This document shows, piece after piece, positions 25,035 to 32,949 of a DNA stretch of 36,004 nt (positions are counted from its first letter, which is position 1; each line of letters starts with the position of its first letter). Where the stretch lies: the NCBI GenBank assembly GCA_904418825.1, contig CAJFPU010000008.1, forward strand, positions 1 through 36,004. Direction: 5' to 3'. The translations under genes and the position numbers were made by a program. The DNA comes from an uncultured Romboutsia sp. GTDB lineage: Bacteria; Bacillota; Clostridia; Peptostreptococcales; Peptostreptococcaceae. Below the pieces are notes generated by a model. The model ran no database searches and was not told where the DNA came from. It saw only the letters and a program-made list of their open reading frames with translations.

Positions 25035-25442
25035 ATGGATTATGAAATATTAAAGAATGAATTAAGTTTAGACAAAAGAAAACTTTTAGATAAATATAAC
25101 TTAACTTGTTCACAAGATTATATATGGGAGTTTAGACATAGTAAATATCATACAGTGAAGTATTTCTCTCATAAATTTGCTAAAAAGCATTCTACCTTAG
25201 CTTTAGTTTTTTATATAAATAGATTATGCTATGCAAAAATTAAGTATTTTGAAGAGAATTTTTATAAATATGAACCATATAAATATATATTTGAAAAAGG
25301 ATTTTCTAAATGTGAGATGTATGATATGGAATTTTTATTTCATAAGCCAAGTGAAGAATTTATTGATATTAGAAGTTTGAGAGAAATAAAAAGTATTGAA
25401 GATTTTAGGAAATTTTGTAGTAAATTAGAAGAGTTTGAGTAA
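25035..25442 (+). CDS. hypothetical protein, 135 aa
   Basis: GGGGGATAAT precedes the ATG. The soluble protein is rich in Tyr, Phe, Lys and Glu, with a basic central part (F-R-H-S-K-Y-H-T-V-K-Y-F-S-H-K-F-A-K-K-H-S) and an acidic C-terminal helix. Two or three cysteines are scattered without motif, and there is no signal peptide or membrane helix. I do not recognise the family. It precedes the FAD oxidoreductase gene by 100 bases with no clear terminator between, so the two might be co-transcribed. Confidence 0.75.
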   Translation: MDYEILKNELSLDKRKLLDKYNLTCSQDYIWEFRHSKYHTVKYFSHKFAKKHSTLALVFYINRLCYAKIKYFEENFYKYEPYKYIFEKGFSKCEMYDMEFLFHKPSEEFIDIRSLREIKSIEDFRKFCSKLEEFE

Positions 25443-25542
25443 TTTCTTATATATAAGAGGATTTAATATTGTTATCCTATATTTTGTATATTAAAAATAA
25501 TAATTCAAATAATAAATTTATAAAATAAAAAGGAGACAATAT

Positions 25543-26769
25543 ATGGAAAACATTAAACTTCAATACGTACAAGGAAGCCCTATATTTATCAATATAAATA
25601 AAGATAAAGTTCAGTATCCATATCTTACAAAAGATATAGATACTGATGTTTGTATAATAGGTGGAGGGATAACAGGTGCTATAACTTCATATTATTTTTC
25701 AAGAGAAAATATAAATTGTGTATTACTAGAAAAAAGAAGAATTGCTCATTTAAGTACAAGTATTACAACATCATTATTACAATATGAATTAGATGATAAT
25801 TTATCCGATTTAAAAGAATATACTAATTTAGAAGATGTGATTAGATCATATAATTTAGGTCTTATAGCTTTAGATGAAATAGATAAGTTTATAAAAGAGT
25901 ACGGAAATAATTGTAATTATAAAAAAAGAGATACATTATTATATACAGCAAAAAAAGATGAAATAAATGCTATGAAAATAGAATATGATTATAGGAAGAA
26001 TAATAATTTTGATGTTGAATACATAAATGAAGAAAATAATAAATTTAGTTTTGATCTAAAAGCAGGGATATTATCTAAAAATGGTGGTGCAGAAATTGAT
26101 CCATATAAATTTACACATGAAATGTTAAAAGTATCGCAAAATAATGGATTAAGAGTATATGAAAATACAGAAGTAATAGATTTAAAGTATCATAAAGAAT
26201 ATATAGAGGTAATAACTGAATTTGGAAATATAGTAAAAGCTAAAAAGGTAATAGTTGCAACTGGATATAATACAAAATTATTTACAGATAGAAATTTTGC
26301 AACTAAAACAACAACATTTAATATAGCTACAAAGCCAATTAAAAATTTTAATGGATGGTATGAAAAAGTATTAATAAGAGATAATAGTGATCCTTATAAT
26401 TATCTAAGAACAACATTTGATAATAGAATTATTATTGGTGGAGAAGATGTCGATTTCATACCAGATATATTTGATGAAAATCTTGCAAATAAAAAGTATG
26501 ATATACTAGAAAACAGACTAAAAAGCATGTTTAGTAATATAAAAGATATAGAAATTGATTATAAATACTGTGGAACTTTTGCATCAACTTTAGATAACCT
26601 TGGATTTATAGGAGAAGATACTAAGCATAATAATTTATGGTATAATTTAGGTTATGGTGCAAATGGTATATTATTTGCAATACTTGGAGGTATGATGTTA
26701 AGTAAGCTATATCATGGAGAAAGAGATAAAGATATGAAATTATTTAAAGTAGATAGATTTGATAATTAA
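25543..26769 (+). CDS. FAD-dependent oxidoreductase (DAO family)
   Basis: The 408-aa protein has an N-terminal FAD-binding G40-x-G-x-x-G45 in C-I-I-G-G-G-I-T-G-A and E59-K for the ribose. A second nucleotide segment near K-V-I-V-A-T-G-Y-N-T lies around residues 238-247, and the C-terminal L-G-Y-G-A-N-G-I-L-F-A closes the flavin site. This is the D-amino-acid oxidase/GlpD-like (DAO) fold. It resembles the oxidase part of Bacillus YhfW, but without the C-terminal Rieske domain. Substrate unknown (an amine, amino acid or hydroxy acid). AAAAGGAGAC precedes the ATG. A bidirectional hairpin ends the unit. Confidence 0.88.
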   Translation: MENIKLQYVQGSPIFININKDKVQYPYLTKDIDTDVCIIGGGITGAITSYYFSRENINCVLLEKRRIAHLSTSITTSLLQYELDDNLSDLKEYTNLEDVIRSYNLGLIALDEIDKFIKEYGNNCNYKKRDTLLYTAKKDEINAMKIEYDYRKNNNFDVEYINEENNKFSFDLKAGILSKNGGAEIDPYKFTHEMLKVSQNNGLRVYENTEVIDLKYHKEYIEVITEFGNIVKAKKVIVATGYNTKLFTDRNFATKTTTFNIATKPIKNFNGWYEKVLIRDNSDPYNYLRTTFDNRIIIGGEDVDFIPDIFDENLANKKYDILENRLKSMFSNIKDIEIDYKYCGTFASTLDNLGFIGEDTKHNNLWYNLGYGANGILFAILGGMMLSKLYHGERDKDMKLFKVDRFDN

Positions 26770-26770
26770 T

Positions 26771-26805
26771 AAATAATGGCATAAATAAAATTTATGCCGT
26801 TATTT
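26771..26805. terminator. bidirectional terminator
   Basis: AAATAATGGCATAAA pairs with TTTATGCCGTTATTT (one wobble), between the oxidoreductase and ZIP-transporter stop codons. Confidence 0.85.
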
Positions 26806-26808
26806 AAT

Positions 26809-27615
26809 TTATCCAAGAGCAACATCTAAGATCATCATAATTGAAAATCCTACTATTACACCTATTGTTGTTAAGTTTTTATTTTCTATACATGCTTCTG
26901 GAATAAGTTCAGATGAAACTACTCCAATCATAGCACCAGCGGAAAAGGATAGAAGTATAGGCAATATAGATCTAATAGATATAGCCATAAATACACCTAA
27001 AACACCAGCTATAGGTTCAACAAGTCCAGATGCTTGACCATATAGGAAACTTTTCCCTACAGAAAAACCTTCGCGTCTTAAAGGTAGAGAGACTGCAGCA
27101 CCTTCAGGAAAATTTTGAAGACCAATACCAATGGCTAATAAAATTGCACTGGCCACAGTACAACCAGGTATTCCAAAAGCAGCTCCACCAAAAGCAACTC
27201 CAACTGCTAAGCCTTCAGGTATATTATGAAGTGTAACGGCTAAAACTAATAAAATACTTTTTTTATAAGATTTTAATTTCATGCTATCTTCTAATTTTAA
27301 ATCTTTAAGAGTAAATTTATCTAAAAATTTATCGGATAAAACGATAAAAAGTCCACCCATTATAAATCCGATAGTAGGTATAAGCCAAGCATTATATCCT
27401 AAATCCTCGCAAAGTTCTATAGCAGGATTAAGCAAAGACCAAAAGCTAGCTGCAATCATAACACCTGCACCGAATCCAAGCATAGAATTTAAGATACTTT
27501 TTTTTACATCTTTAAAGAAAAATACAACACTAGAACCTAATGCGGTAATAAACCAAGTGAATAAGGTTGCTAAAAGACCTTGTAGTATAGGATTAAGAGA
27601 TAAAAACCAAATCAT
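26809..27615 (-). CDS. ZIP-family metal transporter (GufA/ZupT-like)
   Basis: The 268-aa protein has eight membrane segments. The metal-site motif H-N-I-P-E-G-L-A-V-G in helix 4 and Q-N-F-P-E-G-A-A-V in helix 5 are the binuclear metal centre of GufA-type ZIP proteins. A short, charged cytoplasmic loop (about residues 90-115, K-F-T-L-K-D-L-K-L-E-D) lies between helices 3 and 4. These proteins move Zn(II) and sometimes Fe(II) or Mn(II) into the cytoplasm. GAGGTGATAATATA precedes the ATG. It is monocistronic. No Zur-type palindrome was recognised upstream. Confidence 0.92.
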   Translation of the reverse strand: MIWFLSLNPILQGLLATLFTWFITALGSSVVFFFKDVKKSILNSMLGFGAGVMIAASFWSLLNPAIELCEDLGYNAWLIPTIGFIMGGLFIVLSDKFLDKFTLKDLKLEDSMKLKSYKKSILLVLAVTLHNIPEGLAVGVAFGGAAFGIPGCTVASAILLAIGIGLQNFPEGAAVSLPLRREGFSVGKSFLYGQASGLVEPIAGVLGVFMAISIRSILPILLSFSAGAMIGVVSSELIPEACIENKNLTTIGVIVGFSIMMILDVALG

Positions 27616-27996
27616 TATATTATCACCTCATAAGAAAAATTTATAATAGAACTACTATTTTTATAATATGAAAAACAGTAAGTGGTGTTACAATAAGAAA
27701 GTATAAATAAAAATATAGATAATTTAAAAAGATAATATATAAAAAATTATGGGAATATTTTAATATTCATTATAAAGTCTAAAATTAAATTGAAAACTGT
27801 TTAATCAATATATATAATAGGTATAACTTTCTATAAAAGGCATTATGTCTTATTTACAAAATATGTATTTATATGATAGTATTTTAATATAAATAAATTG
27901 GTTATACATTTTGATATCAAGTACGAAAATTAATTACTCCTATTCTTAAATTTAAAGATAGGAGTTTATCTATTTGTAAAAATATAGGAGAATATT
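27616..27996. other. gene-free region with a leader hairpin before the antiporter gene
   Basis: A near-perfect hairpin at 27936-27965, ACTCCTAT...ATAGGAGT with TTAAATTTAA at its tip, lies 31 bases ahead of the antiporter start and is followed by TTTATCTATTTG. It may be a terminator or attenuator in the leader. The rest is A+T-rich and I recognise no riboswitch in it. Confidence 0.5.
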
Positions 27997-29193
27997 ATGA
28001 TTTTAATATTAAGTTTATTAGTAATAGGAATTGTAGCAAATTATAGTGGAAAAATAGCAGAAAAAATTAAACTACCATCACTTATAGGCATGATGATAAT
28101 AGGTATGTTTATAGGACCTTCATTTTTAGATTTAGTTCCAAATAAGATAATAGAAATAGCACCAACCATAAAAGATATTGCTTTAATTACAGTTTTATTT
28201 ATTGGCGGACTTGGTATTAATATATCTCAGATTAAGCAAATAGGAAGGCCTGCAGTACTTTTAAGCATAATACCAGCGACATTAGAAGGATTTACTATAG
28301 CATTTTTATCTATGAAATTTTTAGGATTTACATTTGTACAAGGTAGTATATTGGGATTTATAATAGCAGCGGTGTCTCCAGCAGTACTTATACCATCAAT
28401 GATATCTTTGATAGATAGAAAAATTGGTCAAGACAAAGCTATTCCACAAATGTTATTAGTAGGGGCAAGTGCTGATGATACAATTGCTATAACTTTATTT
28501 ACAACATTTTTAGGAATATATATGCAACATAATAATACTGAAAATGTATCGCTTATAGCAAATATTATATCAATACCAATAACTATTTTGATAAGTATAT
28601 TATGTGGATTTTTAATATTTAAATTAAGTAGTTTTATGATAGATAGAATAAATAAAAATTATTTAAAAGTGAGTATAACTTTTATTATTTGTCTATCTAT
28701 GAGAATGTTAGAGAAAAGCTTAAATTTAGAAATATTTAACTCACTGCTTGCAATTATGGTTTATGGATTTTTTATAAGAAATTATATGAAAAAAGATGCT
28801 AACGTTATATTAGATAGTATGAATAAAGTATGGAAATATGGTAAATTATATTTATTTACATTTGTTGGGATGTCAATCAATCCAATATTAGTAGGCAAAT
28901 ACTTCTTTATAGGAATAATGATACTGACAATATCTTTATTTATACGTTCTATAGGTGTTTTTATAGCTTTAATAGGGACTAATTTAAATAAAAAAGAAAA
29001 ACTATTTTGTGTTATAGCATATCTTCCGAAAGCAACTGTTCAATCTGCAAAGGCATCTATACCACTTCAAATGGGTGTCTTAGGTGGAGATATAATGCAA
29101 GCTATTGCCATACTTAGTGTACTAGTTACAGCTCCTATAGGTGCGATAGGTATAAATTTAACTTGTGAAAAACTACTTCATACTGATAACTAA
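27997..29193 (+). CDS. cation/proton antiporter (CPA2, KefB/NapA-like)
   Basis: The 398-aa protein has about 12 membrane segments and no cytoplasmic nucleotide domain. Family features are L-I-G-M-M-I-I-G-M-F-I-G-P near helix 2, F-I-G-G-L-G-I-N in helix 4, and the transport site A-S-A-D-D-T-I-A-I (Asp-Asp, as in Na+/H+ or K+/H+ antiporters). P-K-A-T-V-Q-S-A lies near the C-terminus. It exchanges a monovalent cation for protons; Na+ against K+ cannot be decided. TATAGGAGAATATT precedes the ATG. A leader hairpin upstream may regulate it. No KTN/TrkA-C regulator follows. Confidence 0.9.
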   Translation: MILILSLLVIGIVANYSGKIAEKIKLPSLIGMMIIGMFIGPSFLDLVPNKIIEIAPTIKDIALITVLFIGGLGINISQIKQIGRPAVLLSIIPATLEGFTIAFLSMKFLGFTFVQGSILGFIIAAVSPAVLIPSMISLIDRKIGQDKAIPQMLLVGASADDTIAITLFTTFLGIYMQHNNTENVSLIANIISIPITILISILCGFLIFKLSSFMIDRINKNYLKVSITFIICLSMRMLEKSLNLEIFNSLLAIMVYGFFIRNYMKKDANVILDSMNKVWKYGKLYLFTFVGMSINPILVGKYFFIGIMILTISLFIRSIGVFIALIGTNLNKKEKLFCVIAYLPKATVQSAKASIPLQMGVLGGDIMQAIAILSVLVTAPIGAIGINLTCEKLLHTDN

Positions 29194-29231
29194 TAAATAT
29201 ATATAAATATTTATTAGATATATATAATAAA

Positions 29232-29270
29232 AGACTGACTCAAAATGGTATAATTTGAGTCAGTTTTTTA
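29232..29270. terminator. bidirectional terminator
   Basis: ACTGACTCAAA pairs with TTTGAGTCAGT followed by TTTTT; it ends right next to the minus-strand stop codon at 29271. Confidence 0.92.
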
Positions 29271-29609
29271 TTAATCTAGTATACTATATAAAATTGAGTT
29301 AGCTATTGATAATAATATAGAAGCTAATATAGCACTAAAGAACCCATAAAGTGCTACATTAGAAACCATCATAAAAGATAATTTTAAAACTAATGCATTA
29401 ATAATTAAAGAAAATAAACCTAAAGTTAAAATTGTTATAGGAAAAGATAAAAATTTAAGTATTGGCTTAATTGTTGAATTAAGTACACCCAGTATTATTG
29501 TAAGGATTAAGAGTGACTTAAGAGAGCCTATATACATACTATCCATTAAGTTTGATACTAAATACAGAGATATAGCATTAATAACTATAAATAGTGATAT
29601 TTTTTTCAT
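29271..29609 (-). CDS. YvlD-like four-helix membrane protein (phage holin 4 superfamily)
   Basis: The 112-aa protein has four hydrophobic helices. The signature is L-G-V-L-N-S-T-I-K-P-I-L-K-F-L-S-F-P-I-T-I, followed by T-L-G-L-F-S-L-I-I-N-A-L-V-L (residues about 40-74). This is the YvlD / DUF360 family, annotated as mycobacterial-type phage holin IV but found widely on chromosomes and often with envelope-stress genes, so it is not evidence of a prophage. AAAGGAATTTAAA precedes the ATG. Monocistronic and convergent with the antiporter gene. Confidence 0.88.
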   Translation of the reverse strand: MKKISLFIVINAISLYLVSNLMDSMYIGSLKSLLILTIILGVLNSTIKPILKFLSFPITILTLGLFSLIINALVLKLSFMMVSNVALYGFFSAILASILLSIANSILYSILD

Positions 29610-30011
29610 TTTTTAAATTCCTTTCTTTTTATAACTATTCATATATAATCTGTAATGTAACAAATATTATATATTTAAAAGTATTATAGCATAATATTTA
29701 AAAAAACATCTATATTTTATATTATGGAAAATATGAATAGACTATGTTATAATTTTTTAGATTGTATGTAAAGTTAAATAAAGTATTAGATACTTAGTAA
29801 TTAATAAAATACATAAGTAAGATTTTACAATTAATATTAAATAGAAATATAGTATATAATAATAATTTCTATACTTATTAAAAATACTAAAAATTATTTA
29901 TGCAAATAAAGTATAATTAATAAATTTATATTATGGCAAAGTAAAGCTATTCACAAAGTTAGTAATTTATTATATTATGATTAGTATCTAATAAACAATA
30001 GGAGAAAGAGC
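29610..30011. other. gene-free divergent region, about 400 bases
   Basis: A+T-rich throughout. It separates divergent genes and must hold two promoters, but no site stands out. I see no hairpin, repeat, riboswitch or small gene that I could support. Confidence 0.45.
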
Positions 30012-31067
30012 ATGCTAAATTTAACTAAATCTAAAAAAATATATTTACAGTATAGTTTTTTGCTACTTTTGATATGTATAACAGTTTATTTAGTATCGAC
30101 AACACTAGATATTACATTAATACCTACAATTATAAAGTTAGTTGATAAGAAGTTTATACTTATTGGACTTTTATTAATGATAATTTATATATTACTTGAA
30201 TCTATAATAATAAATATTTTAATAAATGCTATACAAAAAACAGAAGTAAAGTATTTATCGTTAAAAATAGCTATGATGGGATTTTATTATAACTTAGTAA
30301 CGCCATTTGCTTCTGGAAGTCAGCCTATGCAAATTTATGCATTAAACAAATATGGTCTAGATCTTAGTAAGTCTACAGCTACAGTTATAAATAAGACAGT
30401 ATTATTTCAAATTGTAGTAACAATATATTGCGCAGTTATAATATTTTTTAATATAGAATTATTAGTAAATGATCTACCATCTATATTAATATTAATAAGT
30501 ATAGGTATGATAATGAATGTAGTTTCCTTATTAGGAGGAATATTAATAGTATTAAGTCCTAATACAATGAAAAATATAATTAAAATAGGAATTAATATAC
30601 TATGTAAGTTAAAAATATTTAAATCGTTAGATAAAAAAATATATACTATAAATAAATTTATTGATGAATATAGTTATTCAATAAAATTATTTATAAAAAA
30701 TAAAAAAGCATTATGTTTTAGTATAATACTTACAATAATACAACTTACGATATTTTTTAGTATATCTTATTGTATTTATAAGTCATTTAGATTAAATGGA
30801 TTTAATTTTTTTAATATGTTAACACTTCAAGTATTTTTATACATGTCTGTTTCGCCTATTCCAACACCTGGAAATGTTGGAGCAAATGAAATAGCATTTT
30901 TTACTATATTTGCTAAGGTATTTCCAAAGGATATAATAGGATATTCTGTATTTTTATATAGTATTTTTGCATATTATTTTTTAGTTATAATTTGTGGTTT
31001 TTTTACAATACATACTCATTATGATATGAATAAAATAGTAAATAAAAATAAGAATTATAATATATAG
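30012..31067 (+). CDS. MprF/YbhN-type (UPF0104) lysylphosphatidylglycerol synthase transmembrane protein
   Basis: The 351-aa protein has about eight membrane segments. The flippase-family motifs N-L-V-T-P-F-A-S-G-S-Q-P-M-Q-I-Y-A-L (residues about 96-113) and S-P-I-P-T-P-G-N-V-G-A-N-E-I-A-F-F (about 283-299) are conserved in the membrane half of MprF and in stand-alone YbhN proteins. There is no cytoplasmic GNAT-like aminoacyl-transferase domain, so it is unlikely to make lysyl-phosphatidylglycerol itself. A role in lipid translocation is inferred. GGAGAAAGAGC precedes the ATG. Terminator directly after. Confidence 0.88.
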   Translation: MLNLTKSKKIYLQYSFLLLLICITVYLVSTTLDITLIPTIIKLVDKKFILIGLLLMIIYILLESIIINILINAIQKTEVKYLSLKIAMMGFYYNLVTPFASGSQPMQIYALNKYGLDLSKSTATVINKTVLFQIVVTIYCAVIIFFNIELLVNDLPSILILISIGMIMNVVSLLGGILIVLSPNTMKNIIKIGINILCKLKIFKSLDKKIYTINKFIDEYSYSIKLFIKNKKALCFSIILTIIQLTIFFSISYCIYKSFRLNGFNFFNMLTLQVFLYMSVSPIPTPGNVGANEIAFFTIFAKVFPKDIIGYSVFLYSIFAYYFLVIICGFFTIHTHYDMNKIVNKNKNYNI

Positions 31068-31090
31068 AGACTTTTTAAAGTCTCTTTTTG
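31066..31090 (+). terminator. terminator after the MprF-like gene
   Basis: AGAGACTTT pairs with AAAGTCTCT, then TTTT; the stem overlaps the TAG stop. Confidence 0.9.
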
Positions 31091-31232
31091 TATGTAAAGA
31101 TTATAATTTTTTTATTTATGTTAAGAATACAAATACTAATGAAAAATTAGCCAAAATATAAAAAAAATAATAGTAGTAAAACTATTATATATGGACAACT
31201 TATATATATATAACAAAAGAAAGGAAAATAGT

Positions 31233-31397
31233 ATGATAAATAAAAAAGAAGAGTTAGATAACAATAAAGAAATAAGTAAATTATTAAAAGAAAATTCAAC
31301 TAAGATGGAAATCGCAAAAGAAATACAATCAAATAAAAAAATATCAGAAATAGTAGGAGATAGGCTTGCGAGAAAAAGACATTTTCCTCCATGTTAA
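31233..31397 (+). CDS. small protein ending in H-F-P-P-C, 54 aa
   Basis: The ATG at 31233 follows AAGAAAGGAAAATAGT; an in-frame ATG at 31191 lacks a site. The product is Lys/Glu/Asn-rich and helical, with repeated K-E-I / K-K-I-S / E-I-[VQ] turns. It then ends in a basic stretch R-L-A-R-K-R-H-F-P-P-C with its only Cys as the last residue. A dibasic stretch before a short Cys-terminal tail is reminiscent of a processed peptide or a membrane-attachment signal, but I know no matching family. Paired with a second small gene 27 bases downstream under one terminator. Confidence 0.7.
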   Translation: MINKKEELDNNKEISKLLKENSTKMEIAKEIQSNKKISEIVGDRLARKRHFPPC

Positions 31398-31424
31398 AAA
31401 TAATTAGTTAGAGGAGTGAATAAA

Positions 31425-31580
31425 TTGAGCGATAGCAGATTTTACAATAACAATTATAATGACGCCATACAATATACTAAAGATATATTAAAGAGTAGTT
31501 CCTCTATAGATGAAATAATAATATATTTAGATAATATTAAATATAATAATAAAAATAAAGATGAGAATAAAAATAATTAA
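31425..31580 (+). CDS. small polar protein, 51 aa, downstream partner
   Basis: Starts at TTG 31425 behind AGAGGAGTGAATAAA, a strong site at normal spacing. The product has an N-terminal Tyr/Asn-rich part (S-R-F-Y-N-N-N-Y-N-D-A-I-Q-Y), a central helix and a Lys/Asn-rich tail, with no Cys and no membrane segment. It shares a transcript with the preceding 54-aa gene, as only 27 bases separate them and a perfect terminator follows. Function unknown; sequence similarity to any family was not recognised. Confidence 0.65.
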   Translation: MSDSRFYNNNYNDAIQYTKDILKSSSSIDEIIIYLDNIKYNNKNKDENKNN

Positions 31581-31607
31581 ACGTGATAATATATTATCAC
31601 GTTTTTT
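31579..31607 (+). terminator. perfect terminator after the small-gene pair
   Basis: AAACGTGATAAT pairs with ATTATCACGTTT, then TTT. Confidence 0.92.
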
Positions 31608-31689
31608 AAATTACAAGAACATTATATTTATCTTACAACTGTGGAAAATTTTTATACTTAAATAATATCAATGTGTTTAATAAATAGTA

Positions 31690-31785
31690 AAAAAATAAAT
31701 TTTGATTAACGAAGTTGCAAAAGTTGTAATGAATCCATCCCCTTGGCGATATGGGGAATTGAATTTTTTAGTTTAAAAATAAAAA
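31690..31785. other. compositional island with CCCC/GGGG hairpin upstream of the rubredoxin-like gene
   Basis: In a very A+T-rich gap, TCCCC (31738-31742) and GGGGA around a nine- to ten-base loop form a short G+C hairpin, followed after eight bases by a T-run (31766-31771). It also reads as a short uninterrupted frame that contains N-P-S-P-W-R-Y-G, but its codons (CCC, CGA) are rare here and no Shine-Dalgarno precedes it. It could be a regulatory RNA or a gene remnant. Confidence 0.4.
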
Positions 31786-31875
31786 AGAATTGATATGTAT
31801 TTAACATTTATATATATCAATACATATATTAATATATATAAATTAAAAGAGTATAGATATTAAGGGGATATTATT

Positions 31876-32211
31876 ATGAAAAAATTATTTAAATGTTCTA
31901 TATGTGGATATATTCATGAAGGATATGAAGCTCCAGAAGTTTGTCCAAAGTGTAATTTAGGAAAAGAAAAGTTTACTGAACTTAGCAGCGAAGACGCTGA
32001 AAAAATTTATGATTCAGATAGAACTAACAGCATACATTCTGAAATAATATTATTAGCAGAGAGAATTGCTAAACTTTCAAAAGAAGGTATAGAAATAAAT
32101 CTTGATGCAAAATGTGTATCTGCTTTTGAAAAAGCAAAAGATGAAGCTTGGGTTATAAAACAAAGATGTAAAGCTGAACTTGCAGGACATATGTCTAACG
32201 GTAAATGGTAA
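31876..32211 (+). CDS. rubredoxin-like domain protein, 111 aa
   Basis: AAGGGGATATTATT precedes the ATG. Residues 7-26 hold C-S-I-C-G-Y (C7, C10) and C-P-K-C (C23, C26), the four-cysteine iron site of rubredoxin-like domains as at the C-terminus of rubrerythrins. Here the domain is N-terminal. The remaining 80 residues form a helical domain with one more Cys (K-C-V-S-A-F) and the end R-C-K-A-E-L-A-G-H-M-S-N-G-K-W, without the diiron helix motifs of rubrerythrin. It probably carries electrons in oxygen or nitric-oxide defence. Neighbouring hcp supports such a stress role. Confidence 0.82.
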   Translation: MKKLFKCSICGYIHEGYEAPEVCPKCNLGKEKFTELSSEDAEKIYDSDRTNSIHSEIILLAERIAKLSKEGIEINLDAKCVSAFEKAKDEAWVIKQRCKAELAGHMSNGKW

Positions 32212-32277
32212 TTTTATTTACTTGTACAATTTTACAAATAATATAAAAAAGTTTACATTAAAATTAAAATTTGTATA

Positions 32278-32312
32278 AAAAAATAGTCTACCTAAAAGTA
32301 GTCTATTTTTTT
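32278..32312 (+). terminator. terminator after the rubredoxin-like gene
   Basis: AAAATAGTCTAC and GTAGTCTATTTT pair with one T-T mismatch, then a T-run. Confidence 0.8.
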
Positions 32313-32381
32313 ATGTATATTAAAATATTTTACAATGATATATTTATTTTAATAATTAAAAAATTATATATAAATTAAAAA

Positions 32382-32397
32382 TGTAACGTACGTTACA
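32382..32397 (+). promoter_or_regulatory. perfect 16-bp palindrome, FNR/HcpR-type operator of hcp
   Basis: TGTAACGTACGTTACA is a perfect palindrome of the GTAAC-N-GTTAC type predicted for clostridial HcpR (CRP/FNR family), the usual regulator of hcp. Its centre lies about 41.5 bases upstream of the start inferred from TATAAT at 32419-32424, the standard class II activator position. Confidence 0.7.
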
Positions 32398-32418
32398 GAT
32401 TTATATTATCTTTCTATA

Positions 32419-32424
32419 TATAAT
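32419..32424 (+). promoter_or_regulatory. -10 element of the hcp promoter
   Basis: TATAAT with no good -35, replaced by the palindromic activator site at 32382-32397. Start expected near 32431. Confidence 0.5.
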
Positions 32425-32463
32425 GTGTATATAAAATGACATTAGAATATTGGAGGAATAATT

Positions 32464-32508
32464 ATGGAAAATAAAATGTTTTGTTTTCAATGCCAAGACT
32501 TAAACTAG
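32464..32508 (+). pseudogene. hcp: 5' fragment of hcp (hybrid-cluster protein / hydroxylamine reductase)
   Basis: After TTGGAGGAATAATT the frame reads M-E-N-K-M-F-C-F-Q-C-Q-D-L-N and stops. M-E-N-K-M-F-C-x-Q-C-Q-E is the conserved N-terminus of Hcp, whose first cysteines belong to the 4Fe-4S cluster. The intact gene would run about 540-550 codons, so only 12 are left; sequence after about 32498 is unrelated. The promoter, operator and ribosome-binding site are intact. Either accessory DNA inserted here, with the rest of hcp beyond the window, or the gene was deleted. Hcp protects against nitric oxide and hydroxylamine, so this strain may lack that function unless a second copy exists. Confidence 0.75.
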
Positions 32509-32620
32509 CTTTTTGTGTGAGTATAGAAATCATAAATTACAACAAAAATAAATTATAGTTTTACACATTAAAGTCCAGATGAATATAATCAATTAAAATA
32601 AATTGATTGGAGCTGGAGCA

Positions 32621-32905
32621 ATGACAAATAGAAAAATATTAGATTATGCCATAAAAGGAATGTATAATGATATAAAAAGGCTTGAAAAAGAATTAAGGAT
32701 AGTCAATGGAACATTATATAGGATAAACTGTAATAAGGTTACAGAAGGCAAATATGAAGGTTATACAAGTATTAAGTTACAAGGGATTAGAAACGAATTG
32801 AAACAGGATATAAAAGAATTAAAAAAAGAATATAATAAATTAATCTATGATGTAGATAGAAAAAATCTACAGGCAGTTTATTTAGAGAATGAAGTAGCTG
32901 AATAG
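32621..32905 (+). CDS. small coiled-coil protein of the accessory region, 94 aa
   Basis: I place the start at ATG 32621 behind TTGGAGCTGGAGCA. The product is predicted as a long helix (K-G-M-Y-N-D-I-K-R-L-E-K-E-L-R), a short turn with Y-R-I-N-C-N, and a second charged helix (L-Q-G-I-R-N-E-L-K-Q-D-I-K-E-L-K-K-E-Y-N-K-L). It has no membrane helix. Small coiled-coil proteins like this are common in clostridial phages and plasmids. It is the first gene after the hcp break, 112 bases on, and could be transcribed from the hcp promoter. The terminator overlaps its stop. Confidence 0.7.
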   Translation: MTNRKILDYAIKGMYNDIKRLEKELRIVNGTLYRINCNKVTEGKYEGYTSIKLQGIRNELKQDIKELKKEYNKLIYDVDRKNLQAVYLENEVAE

Positions 32906-32917
32906 GCTACTTTTTTT
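32893..32917 (+). terminator. terminator overlapping the coiled-coil gene stop
   Basis: AGTAGC pairs with GCTACT, followed by seven T. Confidence 0.85.
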
Positions 32918-32949
32918 ATACCAAAATACAAAAAAATGTAAAATAAGAC

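Noticed and set aside
29271..29609. Prophage holin
   Set aside because: The YvlD-type protein is a common chromosomal family and no phage genes surround it.
32464..32620. Group I or II intron or IStron interrupting hcp
   Set aside because: No GTGCG start, no conserved core such as AAGATATAGTC, and no TnpB or reverse transcriptase in the window; the following genes look like phage or plasmid genes.
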